Positions 35,725-44,210 are shown, numbered from the stretch's first letter. The stretch is 64,000 nt of DNA from Flavobacteriaceae bacterium PS02338 (GCA_029959615.1 JASCOD010000002.1:682001-746000), one strand, 5' to 3'. Notes: generated by a model not told the origin, from the letters alone. Translations and numbers: made by a program.

Positions 35725-35754
35725 ATTAATACAATTAAATTCAAATGGTAACCC
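35725..35754 (-). promoter_or_regulatory. bipartite sigma-factor promoter candidate, site 1
   Basis: Read on the minus strand, GGGTTACC (35754-35747), 14 nt, GTATTAAT (35732-35725). Two identical-spacing elements precede the two lipoprotein genes. Its place just upstream of the sigma gene fits an autoregulated ECF promoter. Confidence 0.65.
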
Positions 35755-35869
35755 AATAATAATCAAAAAAATAACAGACCTACATTTAAGCATGCAAATC
35801 CAACATTTGGAACAGCAAATGTACTATTTATTACAGTCCCGCTTTCCGCTTAATCTTTTTGTGGCACTT

Positions 35870-35930
35870 GTCATCCTGAGCTTGTCGAAGGATTTTCATA
35901 GCAAAAACGCTTCGACAAGCTCAGGATGAC
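35870..35930. repeat. perfect 21-bp inverted repeat
   Basis: An arm at 35870-35890 (starting GTCATCCTGAGC) is perfectly complementary to the arm at 35910-35930 (ending CTCAGGATGAC), with a 19-nt loop. Neighbouring spacer 35760-36080 holds no gene. The phrase is of the dispersed 'tcatcctgagcttgtcgaag' type. Confidence 0.75.
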
Positions 35931-36083
35931 AGTAGACCAATAAACATCAACAAAAAGTATATCGCTTTAATCGGATTTACTTAACAAATGCTGTACAATA
36001 AACTCAACTTTAATACCTAAAAGTTCTAAATAGTAACCTTAAAAATAGCAGGAAAAAATATTTTATTTTTTTTTCAAAACTAC

Positions 36084-36113
36084 GGGTTACCTTTTTACCT
36101 TTGCGGCATTAAG
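36084..36113 (+). promoter_or_regulatory. bipartite sigma-factor promoter candidate, site 2
   Basis: GGGTTACC (36084-36091), 14 nt, GCATTAAG (36106-36113), 36 nt before the first lipoprotein ATG. A housekeeping -7 box TACCTTTG (36096-36103) is nested within the 14-nt spacer, so this gene may have two promoters. Confidence 0.65.
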
Positions 36114-36149
36114 AGTAAAATTAATTAATTATTTAATCAGAAAATTAAA

Positions 36150-36341
36150 ATGAAAAACTTATTCAAATTTGGCTTTTTAGCTTTAGCATTATCTTTAACT
36201 GTAGTTGCTTGTTCATCTGAGAAAAAAGCAGAAGGTACTGATACTGTAGGTGCTGACACTACTGTTGTTGCTGATACTACTGTAACTGATACAGTTGTTA
36301 AAACTGATACTACTGTTGTTGATTCAACTGTAAAACACTAG
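36150..36341 (+). CDS. small Thr/Asp/Val-rich lipoprotein, copy 1
   Basis: 63 aa: lipoprotein signal with Cys21 (VVACSSEKK), then a mature part of about 40 residues made of DTT/DTTV-like repeats (VGADTTVVADTTVTDTVV...). It probably sits in the outer membrane or on the periplasmic face, and may be surface exposed. No enzymatic motif. It is nearly identical to the next gene, differing at two residues. It shares the upstream bipartite promoter and the downstream terminator with copy 2, and its promoter matches that of the divergent sigma factor. Confidence 0.85.
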   Translation: MKNLFKFGFLALALSLTVVACSSEKKAEGTDTVGADTTVVADTTVTDTVVKTDTTVVDSTVKH

Positions 36342-36358
36342 TCAAATAGTAAAGTATA

Positions 36359-36392
36359 AAAAAAGCCTCGACAAATTGTCGGGGCTTTTTTT
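36359..36392 (+). terminator. intrinsic terminator after lipoprotein copy 1
   Basis: GCC-t-CGACAA-att-... GTCG-g-GGC stem with flanking A and T runs. Its stem sequence is nearly identical to the terminator of copy 2, showing that it was duplicated with the gene. Confidence 0.85.
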
Positions 36393-36474
36393 ATACATAA
36401 CCCCCAATAAATTAAAATTTATCTTACTGAATTACAGTAAATTAAAAGTTAATATAAAAAAAGATAAAACAACT

Positions 36475-36504
36475 GGGTTACCTTTTTTAAATAGCCGTAT
36501 TAAT
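36475..36504 (+). promoter_or_regulatory. bipartite sigma-factor promoter candidate, site 3
   Basis: GGGTTACC (36475-36482), 14 nt, GTATTAAT (36497-36504), 39 nt before the second lipoprotein ATG. The housekeeping TACCTTTG box of copy 1 has been replaced here by unrelated sequence, but the GGGTTACC and GTATTAA parts are kept. Confidence 0.65.
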
Positions 36505-36543
36505 CAGTAATTAATTAATTAAAAAGTTTAAACGAAAATTAAA

Positions 36544-36735
36544 ATGAAAAACTTATTCAAATTTGGCTTCTTAGCTTTAGCATTATCTTTAACTGTAGTT
36601 GCTTGTTCTTCTGAGAAAAAAGCAGAAGGTACTGATACTGTAGGTGCTGATACTACTATCACTGCTGATACTACTGTAACTGATACAGTTGTTAAAACTG
36701 ACACTACTGTTGTTGATTCAACTGTAAAACACTAG
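36544..36735 (+). CDS. small Thr/Asp/Val-rich lipoprotein, copy 2
   Basis: 63 aa and the same as copy 1 except two residues (TITADTT in place of TVVADTT). The coding sequence, leader with the ATTAATTAATT phrase, and terminator are all repeated, so the unit of duplication is about 390 bp. Synonymous differences are few, which suggests a recent duplication or gene conversion. Function unknown. Confidence 0.85.
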   Translation: MKNLFKFGFLALALSLTVVACSSEKKAEGTDTVGADTTITADTTVTDTVVKTDTTVVDSTVKH

Positions 36736-36751
36736 TCAAATAGTAAAGTAT

Positions 36752-36785
36752 AAAAAAAGCCCCGACAAATTGTCGGGGCTTTTTT
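36752..36785 (+). terminator. intrinsic terminator after lipoprotein copy 2
   Basis: Near-perfect stem AGCCCCGACAA against TTGTCGGGGCT, followed by T run. Confidence 0.88.
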
Positions 36786-36832
36786 CGTTTACGCCATTTT
36801 GTATTTTAACTATGTTAATAGCCAACAAATGT

Positions 36833-36840
36833 TAACTTTG
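36833..36840 (+). promoter_or_regulatory. -7 box of purB
   Basis: TAACTTTG, ending 26 nt before the purB ATG. No convincing -33 TTTG is present at the expected distance. Confidence 0.45.
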
Positions 36841-36866
36841 CACATCTTTATAAAAATCAATAAAAT

Positions 36867-38213
36867 ATGACTTTATCTCCGCTACAAGCTATCTCTCCTA
36901 TTGATGGCAGATACAGAAAAACCACAGCTAAACTTGCAGACTATTTTTCTGAATACGCCCTAATTAAATATAGAGTACTGGTAGAAATTGAATATTTTAT
37001 TGCATTGGTAGAAGCTAATGTTCCAGGTACAGAAAGTTTCGACAAAAACTTATTCCCTCAGTTAAGAAATATCTACGAAGCTTTTAACGAAGCTGATGCA
37101 CAAAGTGTAAAAGAAACAGAAAGTGTAACCAATCACGATGTTAAAGCTGTAGAATATTTCATCAAAGCTAAATTTGATGGCTTAGGCTTAGAAGCCTACA
37201 AAGAATTCATTCACTTTGGCTTAACCTCTCAAGACATCAATAATACCGCTATTCCCTATACTTTTAAATTAGCTTTAACGGAAAGTTATTACCCAGCTAT
37301 AGAACAACTGATTGAAAAATTGGCAGGCCTAGCTAACGAGTGGAAAAACGTACCGTTATTGGCACATACTCACGGTCAGCCTGCCTCTCCTACCAAATTA
37401 GGGAAAGAGTTTATGGTTTTTGTAGAACGCTTAAGAGTGCAATTAGCCAATTTAAAGACTGTACCTAACGGTGCAAAATTTGGCGGAGCAACAGGCAACT
37501 TCAATGCACACCACATTGCTTATCCTCAAATTAATTGGGTAGACTTTTCTAACAAATTTGTTAATGAAACTTTAGGCTTAACTAGAGCGCAGCATACTAC
37601 GCAGATTGAGCATTACGATCAGTTCGCAGCTCAATGCGATGCCTTAAAGCGTATCAATAACATCATTGTAGATTTAGACCGTGATATCTGGACCTACATT
37701 TCTAAAAACTACTTCAAACAAAAAATTAAAGAGGGTGAAGTAGGTTCATCGGCTATGCCACACAAGGTAAATCCAATTGATTTTGAAAATGCTGAAGGAA
37801 ATGCCGGAATTGCAAATGCTTTATTTGAATTCTTAGCCGCTAAGTTGCCTATTTCTCGTTTACAAAGAGATTTAACAGATTCTACAGTACTTAGAAATGT
37901 AGGAGTGCCAATGGCGCATACGTTGATCGCAATTAATTCTACATTGAGAGGTTTAGGTAAAATTATCCTTAACCAACAAGCTATTGATGCCGATTTAGAA
38001 GATAACTGGGCTGTAGTTGCCGAAGCCATCCAAACGGTATTGCGTAGAGAAGCTTATCCAAATCCTTATGAGGCTTTAAAAGCGTTAACGAGAACTAACC
38101 AAAAAATTACGGCTGAAACTATTGCTGTATTTATTGATAGTTTAGAAGTTAACGATAACATTAAAGCTGAACTGAAAAAAATAACTCCTTTTACTTATAC
38201 TGGAATATTTTAA
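36867..38213 (+). CDS. purB: adenylosuccinate lyase
   Basis: Cleaves SAICAR and adenylosuccinate in purine synthesis, releasing fumarate. 448 aa, near-typical length of the longer PurB form. Signature GSSAMPHKVNPIDFENAEGN (with catalytic Ser in the flexible loop), and HTHGQPASPTKLGKE and TSQDINNTA for substrate binding, are all present. Preceded by a TAnnTTTG promoter, monocistronic, and followed by a dispersed inverted repeat. Confidence 0.95.
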   Translation: MTLSPLQAISPIDGRYRKTTAKLADYFSEYALIKYRVLVEIEYFIALVEANVPGTESFDKNLFPQLRNIYEAFNEADAQSVKETESVTNHDVKAVEYFIKAKFDGLGLEAYKEFIHFGLTSQDINNTAIPYTFKLALTESYYPAIEQLIEKLAGLANEWKNVPLLAHTHGQPASPTKLGKEFMVFVERLRVQLANLKTVPNGAKFGGATGNFNAHHIAYPQINWVDFSNKFVNETLGLTRAQHTTQIEHYDQFAAQCDALKRINNIIVDLDRDIWTYISKNYFKQKIKEGEVGSSAMPHKVNPIDFENAEGNAGIANALFEFLAAKLPISRLQRDLTDSTVLRNVGVPMAHTLIAINSTLRGLGKIILNQQAIDADLEDNWAVVAEAIQTVLRREAYPNPYEALKALTRTNQKITAETIAVFIDSLEVNDNIKAELKKITPFTYTGIF

Positions 38214-38398
38214 GCTCCTCTCTGACTTATGGACATCTCTCCCTTTTGGGGAGAGAAAACAGCAGCTATCATGGTAACTGCAGTGTTTTATTAACTGACC
38301 CCTAGTAACTAATACCTGTCCACTATAAATTAATGACCTAAATTAGACAACAATTGGAATGGCAATTGTATATTTTTGTAATATAAATTCTATTAGAC

Positions 38399-38947
38399 AT
38401 GACTATTAACGTATATACAGAGCAAACACCTAATCCAGCTACAATGAAGTTTATGGTAAATAAACTTTTAATCAACGGTAGTGAAGATTTTGCCACTAAA
38501 GAAAGTGCTGAAAGCTCGCCTTTTGCTAAAGAGTTGTTCAAATTCAACTTTGTAAACGGCGTTTTTTTCGCTAGTAATTTTGTGACTATCACTAAAACTG
38601 ATGATGCAGAATGGAGCGATATAGAGGCTATTTTGAAAGAGTTTGTAAAAGGTGCAGTGGAGGCAGAACTTAAAATTAAAGATGCTGCTGAAGAAGCTCC
38701 AAACTTTGAAGGTACTGAGACTGAAATTAAAATCCAGCAGATCCTACATGACTACGTTCGTCCGGCAGTTGAGCAAGATGGCGGTGCAATTACCTATAAA
38801 TCTTTTGACGAAGGTGTAGTAACTGTAGAATTAAGAGGTTCTTGCAGTGGTTGTCCATCAAGTACCATTACTTTAAAATCAGGTATTCAAAACTTACTAC
38901 AACGTATGGTACCAGAAGTTAAAGATGTGGTATCGGAAGCACTTTAA
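38399..38947 (+). CDS. NifU-family Fe-S cluster carrier (Nfu type)
   Basis: 182 aa. The N-terminal Nfu_N scaffold domain (TEQTPNPATMKFMVN) is followed by a C-terminal NifU domain with the Fe-S binding motif RGSCSGCPSSTITLK (CxxC). It binds a 4Fe-4S cluster and transfers it to apoproteins. The ATG at 38399 is preceded by a long AT-rich leader; the N-terminal motif fixes the start. Ends with a clear terminator. Confidence 0.9.
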   Translation: MTINVYTEQTPNPATMKFMVNKLLINGSEDFATKESAESSPFAKELFKFNFVNGVFFASNFVTITKTDDAEWSDIEAILKEFVKGAVEAELKIKDAAEEAPNFEGTETEIKIQQILHDYVRPAVEQDGGAITYKSFDEGVVTVELRGSCSGCPSSTITLKSGIQNLLQRMVPEVKDVVSEAL

Positions 38948-38970
38948 AAATCAATAAGGTTAAATAAACA

Positions 38971-39004
38971 AAAAAATCCGTAACTGAACGTTACGGATTT
39001 TTTT
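38971..39004 (+). terminator. intrinsic terminator after the Nfu gene
   Basis: AAATCCGTAAC-tgaac-GTTACGGATTT followed by T run. It is symmetric enough to also end the converging minus-strand gene. Confidence 0.88.
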
Positions 39005-39061
39005 GTTTGATATCAATTAAGACTTCGTAAGTCTCTTAGCTATTAAAACAATGAGTAAAGC

Positions 39062-39856
39062 TTAGTTAAAATGCTTCTTAATCGTGTCTAGAATTTCTTG
39101 TGTAATTAATCCGTTGGTTGCTACAATCTCTCTTGTTTCAAGGTATTCTTCGCCACCAGAAAAATTAAGTAAGGTACCACCAGCTTGTTTAACCAAAAAT
39201 GCACCGGCTGCCATGTCATAAGAGTTCAGGTTATACTCGAAATAAGCATCAAATCTACCACAAGCCACATAAGCTAAATCTACAGCAGCAGAACCAATTC
39301 TTCGTAGACCATGACATTTTTGCATCATCTCGGTAAACAGCTTAATATACTGAGGTTGTTTATCGAATTGATAATATGGGAAACCTGTAGCTAATAAACA
39401 TTGAGAAAGATCAGTTGCCTTAGAAACCCTAATTTCCTTATTGTTCAAATAAGCAGGTGCTCCTTTGTATGAATAGAACATCTCTCCACGATTGATTTCA
39501 TAAACTACACCCAGTACTGGCTCCTTCTCTTCGTACAAGGCAATACTGATCGAGAATGTAGGGATGCCATGGATAAAGTTAGTAGTTCCATCTAGCGGAT
39601 CAATAATCCACGTAAAAGCCCTACCATAAGTATTTTCAGTTTCGTCTTCTTCAGTGATAAAACCTGCCTCTGGCAATATTTTTTTCAAGTTCTTTACCAA
39701 TTGTCGCTCTGCTGTTTTATCTACATAAGAAACTAAATCGTTAAGTCCTTTATATTCAATAGCATTACTATCAAATGCCATTGCCTCTTTTCTAATGAAA
39801 TTGCCTGTTAACCTTGCAATTGCAATTACCTTATTGCATAATAATTCGTAGTTCAT
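39062..39856 (-). CDS. inositol monophosphatase family protein (SuhB-like)
   Basis: 264 aa magnesium-dependent phosphatase. Metal-binding motifs: ITEEDE (Glu), WIIDPLDGTTNF and the C-terminal YDMAAGAFLVKQAGG. Acts on inositol-1-phosphate or related sugar phosphates, possibly also SuhB-like roles. It lies 3 bp after lgt, so both form a minus-strand operon. Confidence 0.9.
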   Translation of the reverse strand: MNYELLCNKVIAIARLTGNFIRKEAMAFDSNAIEYKGLNDLVSYVDKTAERQLVKNLKKILPEAGFITEEDETENTYGRAFTWIIDPLDGTTNFIHGIPTFSISIALYEEKEPVLGVVYEINRGEMFYSYKGAPAYLNNKEIRVSKATDLSQCLLATGFPYYQFDKQPQYIKLFTEMMQKCHGLRRIGSAAVDLAYVACGRFDAYFEYNLNSYDMAAGAFLVKQAGGTLLNFSGGEEYLETREIVATNGLITQEILDTIKKHFN

Positions 39857-39859
39857 CGG

Positions 39860-41014
39860 TTAGTAGTTTGCAAGTTTTTCTTTGTTTTTTGAAGAATACC
39901 ATACCAAGTAAGCACCTGCAAAGAATAATATCGAAGAGATAAGTTCTGCCTGGGTAAATGGGATACCAGCAACAGTATATTTAGAGTTTACTCTAATGAG
40001 TTCAACAAAGAAACGTTCAAGACCATTAAACATCAGATAAATACCGAACATCATGCCAGGTATGTTAATTTTTGTTCTAATTTTCCATAAGAACCAAAAA
40101 ATTAGCAGGGCAGCTATTACCTCGTAAATTGGGGTTGGATATACTGGACTTGGTAACTCATTACAGAATTTACCCACACAGCCAGGTATTGGATTACCTT
40201 CTCCAGCTACGTTATTTGGGTAAGTGTAAGCCCATAACCAATCTGGCAACCAACTAACTGGCTTAGAATTAAGATTTACAATACCCCAATCACCATCACC
40301 AGACAAATGGCAACCGATACGACCAACGCCATAAGCCAACATCATTCCTGGGCCACCAACATCTAACATATGTAACGGCTTAATACCATTTTTGTGGGCA
40401 ATGTACAATACTGCCGCACCACCACAAATTAAGCCTCCGTAAAAAGTTAATCCACTAAACGACAATAAACCACCAATGGGATCTTGAATAAATGTATCCC
40501 AATGCTCTAGATTGTCGAATATCTTAGCACCTAAAAAGCCCCAAACAGCAGCCCAAACAATCATGTTGCTCATCAGCTCGTGCGGACGAACGGTCACTTC
40601 TACCTTTTTAGGCGTAGGCAATTTTACCTTCTCTTTTTCCTTGTACGACCAATAAACAAAAAGTACCGCCAAGCCCAAACCTCCAAACAAATTTCCTTTA
40701 GAGGATAGCAATACAGTTTGAGAATCAGCAACGAATAACTTATAGTTTATTAGCGCATAAATCAACTTATAACCAATCAAAAATCCAAACAAACCGTTGG
40801 AAATCAATTCCCAAGTTGTAGCAGGTTCGCCAATGGTGGTAATGTGTTTAATTGGCTTCAATTTGCCTAAAGCTTCTTTGCGTTTTAGTTCTTCGCTAAA
40901 AGCCCAATAACCTGCTAAAAATGCCAAAGCCACAAATACACCAAAAGTATTAAATGGTAGAGGTACCTCTATGCCAAATAAATAGGAAATAAAATGGGAT
41001 ACGGTTGGAAACAT
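39860..41014 (-). CDS. lgt: prolipoprotein diacylglyceryl transferase
   Basis: Attaches diacylglycerol to the lipobox Cys of prelipoproteins in the inner membrane. 384 aa, long for Lgt, with the usual seven-TM core. The signature GRIGCHLSGDGDWG (Lgt family GRxGNFxNxE region equivalent) and YPTPIYEVIAALLIFWFLW are visible. The extra length is a loop around residues 110-170 between TM segments. It heads the lgt-suhB operon. Many lipoproteins in the window depend on it. Confidence 0.88.
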   Translation of the reverse strand: MFPTVSHFISYLFGIEVPLPFNTFGVFVALAFLAGYWAFSEELKRKEALGKLKPIKHITTIGEPATTWELISNGLFGFLIGYKLIYALINYKLFVADSQTVLLSSKGNLFGGLGLAVLFVYWSYKEKEKVKLPTPKKVEVTVRPHELMSNMIVWAAVWGFLGAKIFDNLEHWDTFIQDPIGGLLSFSGLTFYGGLICGGAAVLYIAHKNGIKPLHMLDVGGPGMMLAYGVGRIGCHLSGDGDWGIVNLNSKPVSWLPDWLWAYTYPNNVAGEGNPIPGCVGKFCNELPSPVYPTPIYEVIAALLIFWFLWKIRTKINIPGMMFGIYLMFNGLERFFVELIRVNSKYTVAGIPFTQAELISSILFFAGAYLVWYSSKNKEKLANY

Positions 41015-41195
41015 ACAATAAAAAGTTTAGGCGAATATATAAAATTTGCCCATTCTTTCGCTCTTTTTGCGAGCTTTTTAAAGCTTGTTATAGTACTGTG
41101 ACGGAAGTAATGCAAAGCGCAGGCTGTCACTATTTGACCTTCCCTCTCTTTCTGTGAGAGACGGGAAAGTCGGAATCAATTAAGTGATTGATTAG

Positions 41196-41604
41196 TTAAT
41201 TAACGTGAGTTCGGGATAATAAAGTAGTCTAGGTGCTGCAATCACTGATGTTAAATGAAACATATTTCATTTGCTTCTATTTATTGCTTCGGTCGCTTCG
41301 CGGACAAACTTTTATTCATTAGTACTTATTTTTTCAATGGTATTCATGCTTGCTTCGCAGGTTTCCAGTAGCTGAAAAAAGTATGCAAAACCGGAGCGTT
41401 AGCGTAGCTCATTTATACCTTAAAAACAATAATAGAAACATAAATAAAAAGCCACGGCTGCGTCTGATGCTATTAAAGTCAGTTGAAGGGCAAATTACAG
41501 CTATCTGCATCAGCCAAGGCCGATTTTAATGAAACGAAGAGGCTTTGCGTTGGCTTGAAATGGTGTAAAAATAAAATTGCTTAATCCGAACTCACGTTAA
41601 TTAA
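41196..41604. mobile_element. MITE-like element with 19-bp terminal inverted repeats
   Basis: TTAATTAACGTGAGTTCGG at 41196-41214 is the exact reverse complement of 41586-41604, and the match continues imperfectly inward. The interior is 371 bp without a coding frame. The palindromic TTAATTAA at each edge may be, or contain, a target-site duplication. This fits a non-autonomous transposon derivative. No related IS is present in the window. Confidence 0.6.
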
Positions 41605-41910
41605 GGCCAATCCCTCTCTATCTGTTCCACATCACTCCTAAAATATGAGAAAAACAGCAACTTAATTAAACGTTAATATATCAGCTAAGTACCATATCTG
41701 TAATAAGCCAAACTTATAGCATTTGCTCGTAAATCGACTATCCCTAATTCATATCTGAATCGTACCTGCGTCGTCTCTGCTTCGTATCTTGTTCGAGTTC
41801 TGTTCGGCAAAATGTCAATTTAGGGGAAGCCGAAGCGATTAATATTAGAAGCTTACCCCTACTCTTCCCGAACTAGTCACGGACTATTCACGAACCTGAC
41901 CTAAAGTAAA

Positions 41911-41943
41911 GTCGCTATAAGGTCACTATAACGTCGCTATAAG
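41911..41943. repeat. three tandem 11-bp repeats
   Basis: GTCGCTATAAG, GTCACTATAAC, GTCGCTATAAG in direct succession. The role is unknown. Confidence 0.7.
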
Positions 41944-42203
41944 GGTGGAGATAAAGAATGGATTTTTAAGGCGATGGATATCCGAATGAACCTATGGATT
42001 CGCGTTATTTTAAAGATAGTGAAATTATGGCAATTGCCACCGACTTTTAGTTAGCAGACCAAATAGGCACACAAAACATTGCTTACCATTAAAGGCTCAG
42101 ACAGTGAAAAAACGAAATAAATCCGACTAAAAGTTCAAGAATTAGAAAGGATTAAGACTTTATTGTACTTAATTCCTTAATAGTTAGCTCTAAAATCACA
42201 CAG

Positions 42204-43526
42204 CTAATGATGCGCGTAAACGGTCTCTAATTCTGCCACTTCTACTTCGCCATCTGCAGTAAGCTCAACCAATTTTACATTTTTAAGCTCGTTAACCATT
42301 AAAGGATCATACTTGGCTTTTACCTTGACGTAGTTTTTAGTGAAGCCGTGCATGAAACCATTCTTCTGATCATCTTCGAAAAGCACCTGAGCCTCAGCTC
42401 CAATTTGGGATTGATAGAAAGCTCTTCTTTTCTTATCGGATAAGATATGGAGCATTTTATTGCGCTCGAAACGAGTACTACCGGCAACTTTACCTTTCAT
42501 CTCAGCAGCCTCTGTCTGTTCACGTTCTGAGTAGGTAAACACGTGCAGGTAAGAAACATCCAATCCATTTAAAAACTCGTAGGTATCTAAGAAATCTTCT
42601 TGCGTTTCTCCTGGAAAGCCAACAATTACATCTACACCTATACAACAGTTGGGCATTAGTTCTTTAATTTTAGCCACTCTATCTACGTACAATTCACGTT
42701 GGTAACGGCGTTTCATTAGGCCTAAAACTTTGTTGGAACCAGATTGTAAGGGAATATGGAAATGCGGCACAAAACGTTTAGAAGTCGCCACAAATTCGAT
42801 AATATCGTTACTGAGTAAATTAGGTTCGATAGAGGAAATACGAATCCTTTCGATACCTTCTACCTCATCTAAGGCCTTCACTAAATCGAAGAAACGATCT
42901 TCACGCTGTCCTTCTCTAATTCCAAAATCACCAAGGTTTACACCTGTAAGTACAATCTCTTTCACACCGCTTGCCGCTATCTGTTGTGCTTTTTGCAAAA
43001 CATTTTCAATCGTATCGCTACGGCTATTGCCACGAGCTAATGGAATGGTACAATACGTACATGGATAATCGCAACCATCTTGCACTTTCAAGAAAGTACG
43101 GGTTCTATCGCCAATGGAATAGGCAGCAATAAAATTATGGTTTACCTTTTCTATATCTTGCTGATGAACAACTGCTTTTGGTTGTTTGGTTAAATCGCTA
43201 ATGAACTCTACAATACGGAATTTCTCGGCGGCACCTAGAACCATGTCTACCCCTTCAATTTCTGCAATTTCTTGAGGCTTCAGCTGTGCGTAACAACCTA
43301 CAATAGTGACATAGGCGTTGGGAGAATATTTAAGTGCTTCCTTAACTACTTTTCTGCATTTCTTATCTGCGTGATCAGTTACAGAGCATGTATTGATGAC
43401 GTAAACATCTGCAGTATCGGTAAATTCTACCACGCTGTAACCCGCATCAGTAAATAACCTACCAATTGTTGAAGTTTCCGAGAAATTCAACTTACAGCCA
43501 AGGGTATAGAAAGCTACTTTTTTCAT
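42204..43526 (-). CDS. mtaB: tRNA threonylcarbamoyladenosine methylthiotransferase MtaB
   Basis: Radical-SAM methylthiotransferase that converts t6A37 to ms2t6A37 in tRNAs. 440 aa. The N-terminal UPF0004 domain has three Fe-S cysteines (YTLGCKLNFSE, INTCSVT, VGCYAQ). The radical-SAM motif VQDGCDYPCTYCTIPLARG and a C-terminal TRAM-like domain follow. The GCKLN variant (in place of GCQMN of MiaB) identifies the MtaB subfamily. It has a TATCTTTG promoter 11 nt upstream of the ATG. Confidence 0.93.
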   Translation of the reverse strand: MKKVAFYTLGCKLNFSETSTIGRLFTDAGYSVVEFTDTADVYVINTCSVTDHADKKCRKVVKEALKYSPNAYVTIVGCYAQLKPQEIAEIEGVDMVLGAAEKFRIVEFISDLTKQPKAVVHQQDIEKVNHNFIAAYSIGDRTRTFLKVQDGCDYPCTYCTIPLARGNSRSDTIENVLQKAQQIAASGVKEIVLTGVNLGDFGIREGQREDRFFDLVKALDEVEGIERIRISSIEPNLLSNDIIEFVATSKRFVPHFHIPLQSGSNKVLGLMKRRYQRELYVDRVAKIKELMPNCCIGVDVIVGFPGETQEDFLDTYEFLNGLDVSYLHVFTYSEREQTEAAEMKGKVAGSTRFERNKMLHILSDKKRRAFYQSQIGAEAQVLFEDDQKNGFMHGFTKNYVKVKAKYDPLMVNELKNVKLVELTADGEVEVAELETVYAHH

Positions 43527-43537
43527 TTTTAAGGATG

Positions 43538-43545
43538 CAAAGATA
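43538..43545 (-). promoter_or_regulatory. -7 box of mtaB
   Basis: Minus-strand TATCTTTG (plus-strand CAAAGATA) ends 11 nt before the ATG, so the leader is very short. Confidence 0.5.
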
Positions 43546-43637
43546 CGAATTTAGTTGTGAGTTATCAGTGGGCAGTTATCAGTTGCAAAGCGTTTGACAA
43601 ATAGTTAACAATTGGCCATCAAGTTTTGCAACTGATA

Positions 43638-44207
43638 CTAATCTTCTTTCCAGCGGTAGCTATCCTTTTCCAAACCTGCCAAATCAACTACTCTATCTAT
43701 TACGGTTTGGGCAACTTCTTCAATGGTTTTGGGGATACTGTAAAAGGACGGATTTGCAGGGCAGATAATTCCTCCTGCTTCTGTCACCGTTTTCATGTTA
43801 TTCAAATGGATTAAGCTAAAGGGGGTATCGCGAACTACCGTAATTAGTTTCCTACGCTCTTTCAAAATCACATCTGCAGCTCTAGATATTAGATCATTAG
43901 AAATACCGTGTGCTATGCGCCCTAAAGTCCCCATAGAGCAGGGCACAATGATCATGGTATCGTATTTAGCAGAACCAGAAGCAAAAGGTGCATTGAAATC
44001 CATTTTTGAATAGAAATCAAAATTGTAGCTATTGTAAGCTTCGTTGCCTAATTCGTAACGCCAAACTTCCTTTGCATTATCAGACATCACTACACCTACT
44101 TTGTCTATTTGGTCTTGCAATGTTTTAAGATTATCTAACAAGAGTTTAGCATATACAGCACCACTGGCTCCAGTGATGGCAACCACTATCTTTTTTAGTT
44201 TTTGCAT
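43638..44207 (-). CDS. ubiX: flavin prenyltransferase UbiX
   Basis: Makes prenylated FMN for UbiD-type decarboxylases. 189 aa from ATG 44207, which matches the family N-terminus KIVVAITGASGAVYAKLL. An in-frame extension to 44237 has no family support and is upstream of the promoter box. FMN-binding motifs (VPCSMGTLGRIAHGI, RRKLITVVRDTPFSLIHLNNM) and the C-terminal region are normal. A UbiD partner is not in the window. Confidence 0.92.
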   Translation of the reverse strand: MQKLKKIVVAITGASGAVYAKLLLDNLKTLQDQIDKVGVVMSDNAKEVWRYELGNEAYNSYNFDFYSKMDFNAPFASGSAKYDTMIIVPCSMGTLGRIAHGISNDLISRAADVILKERRKLITVVRDTPFSLIHLNNMKTVTEAGGIICPANPSFYSIPKTIEEVAQTVIDRVVDLAGLEKDSYRWKED

Positions 44208-44210
44208 GAA

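Larger units (their letters stand above)
41015..42203. other. 1.2-kb gene-free region with repeats and a MITE-like element
   Basis: No open frame above about 60 codons and no recognisable protein remnant on either strand. It includes a 409-bp element bounded by perfect 19-bp inverted repeats (41196-41604), three tandem 11-bp units (41911-41943), and other low-complexity repeats (ctgttcg / tcttgttcgagttctgttcgg near 41785). No promoter is obvious beyond that of lgt. Confidence 0.7.
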
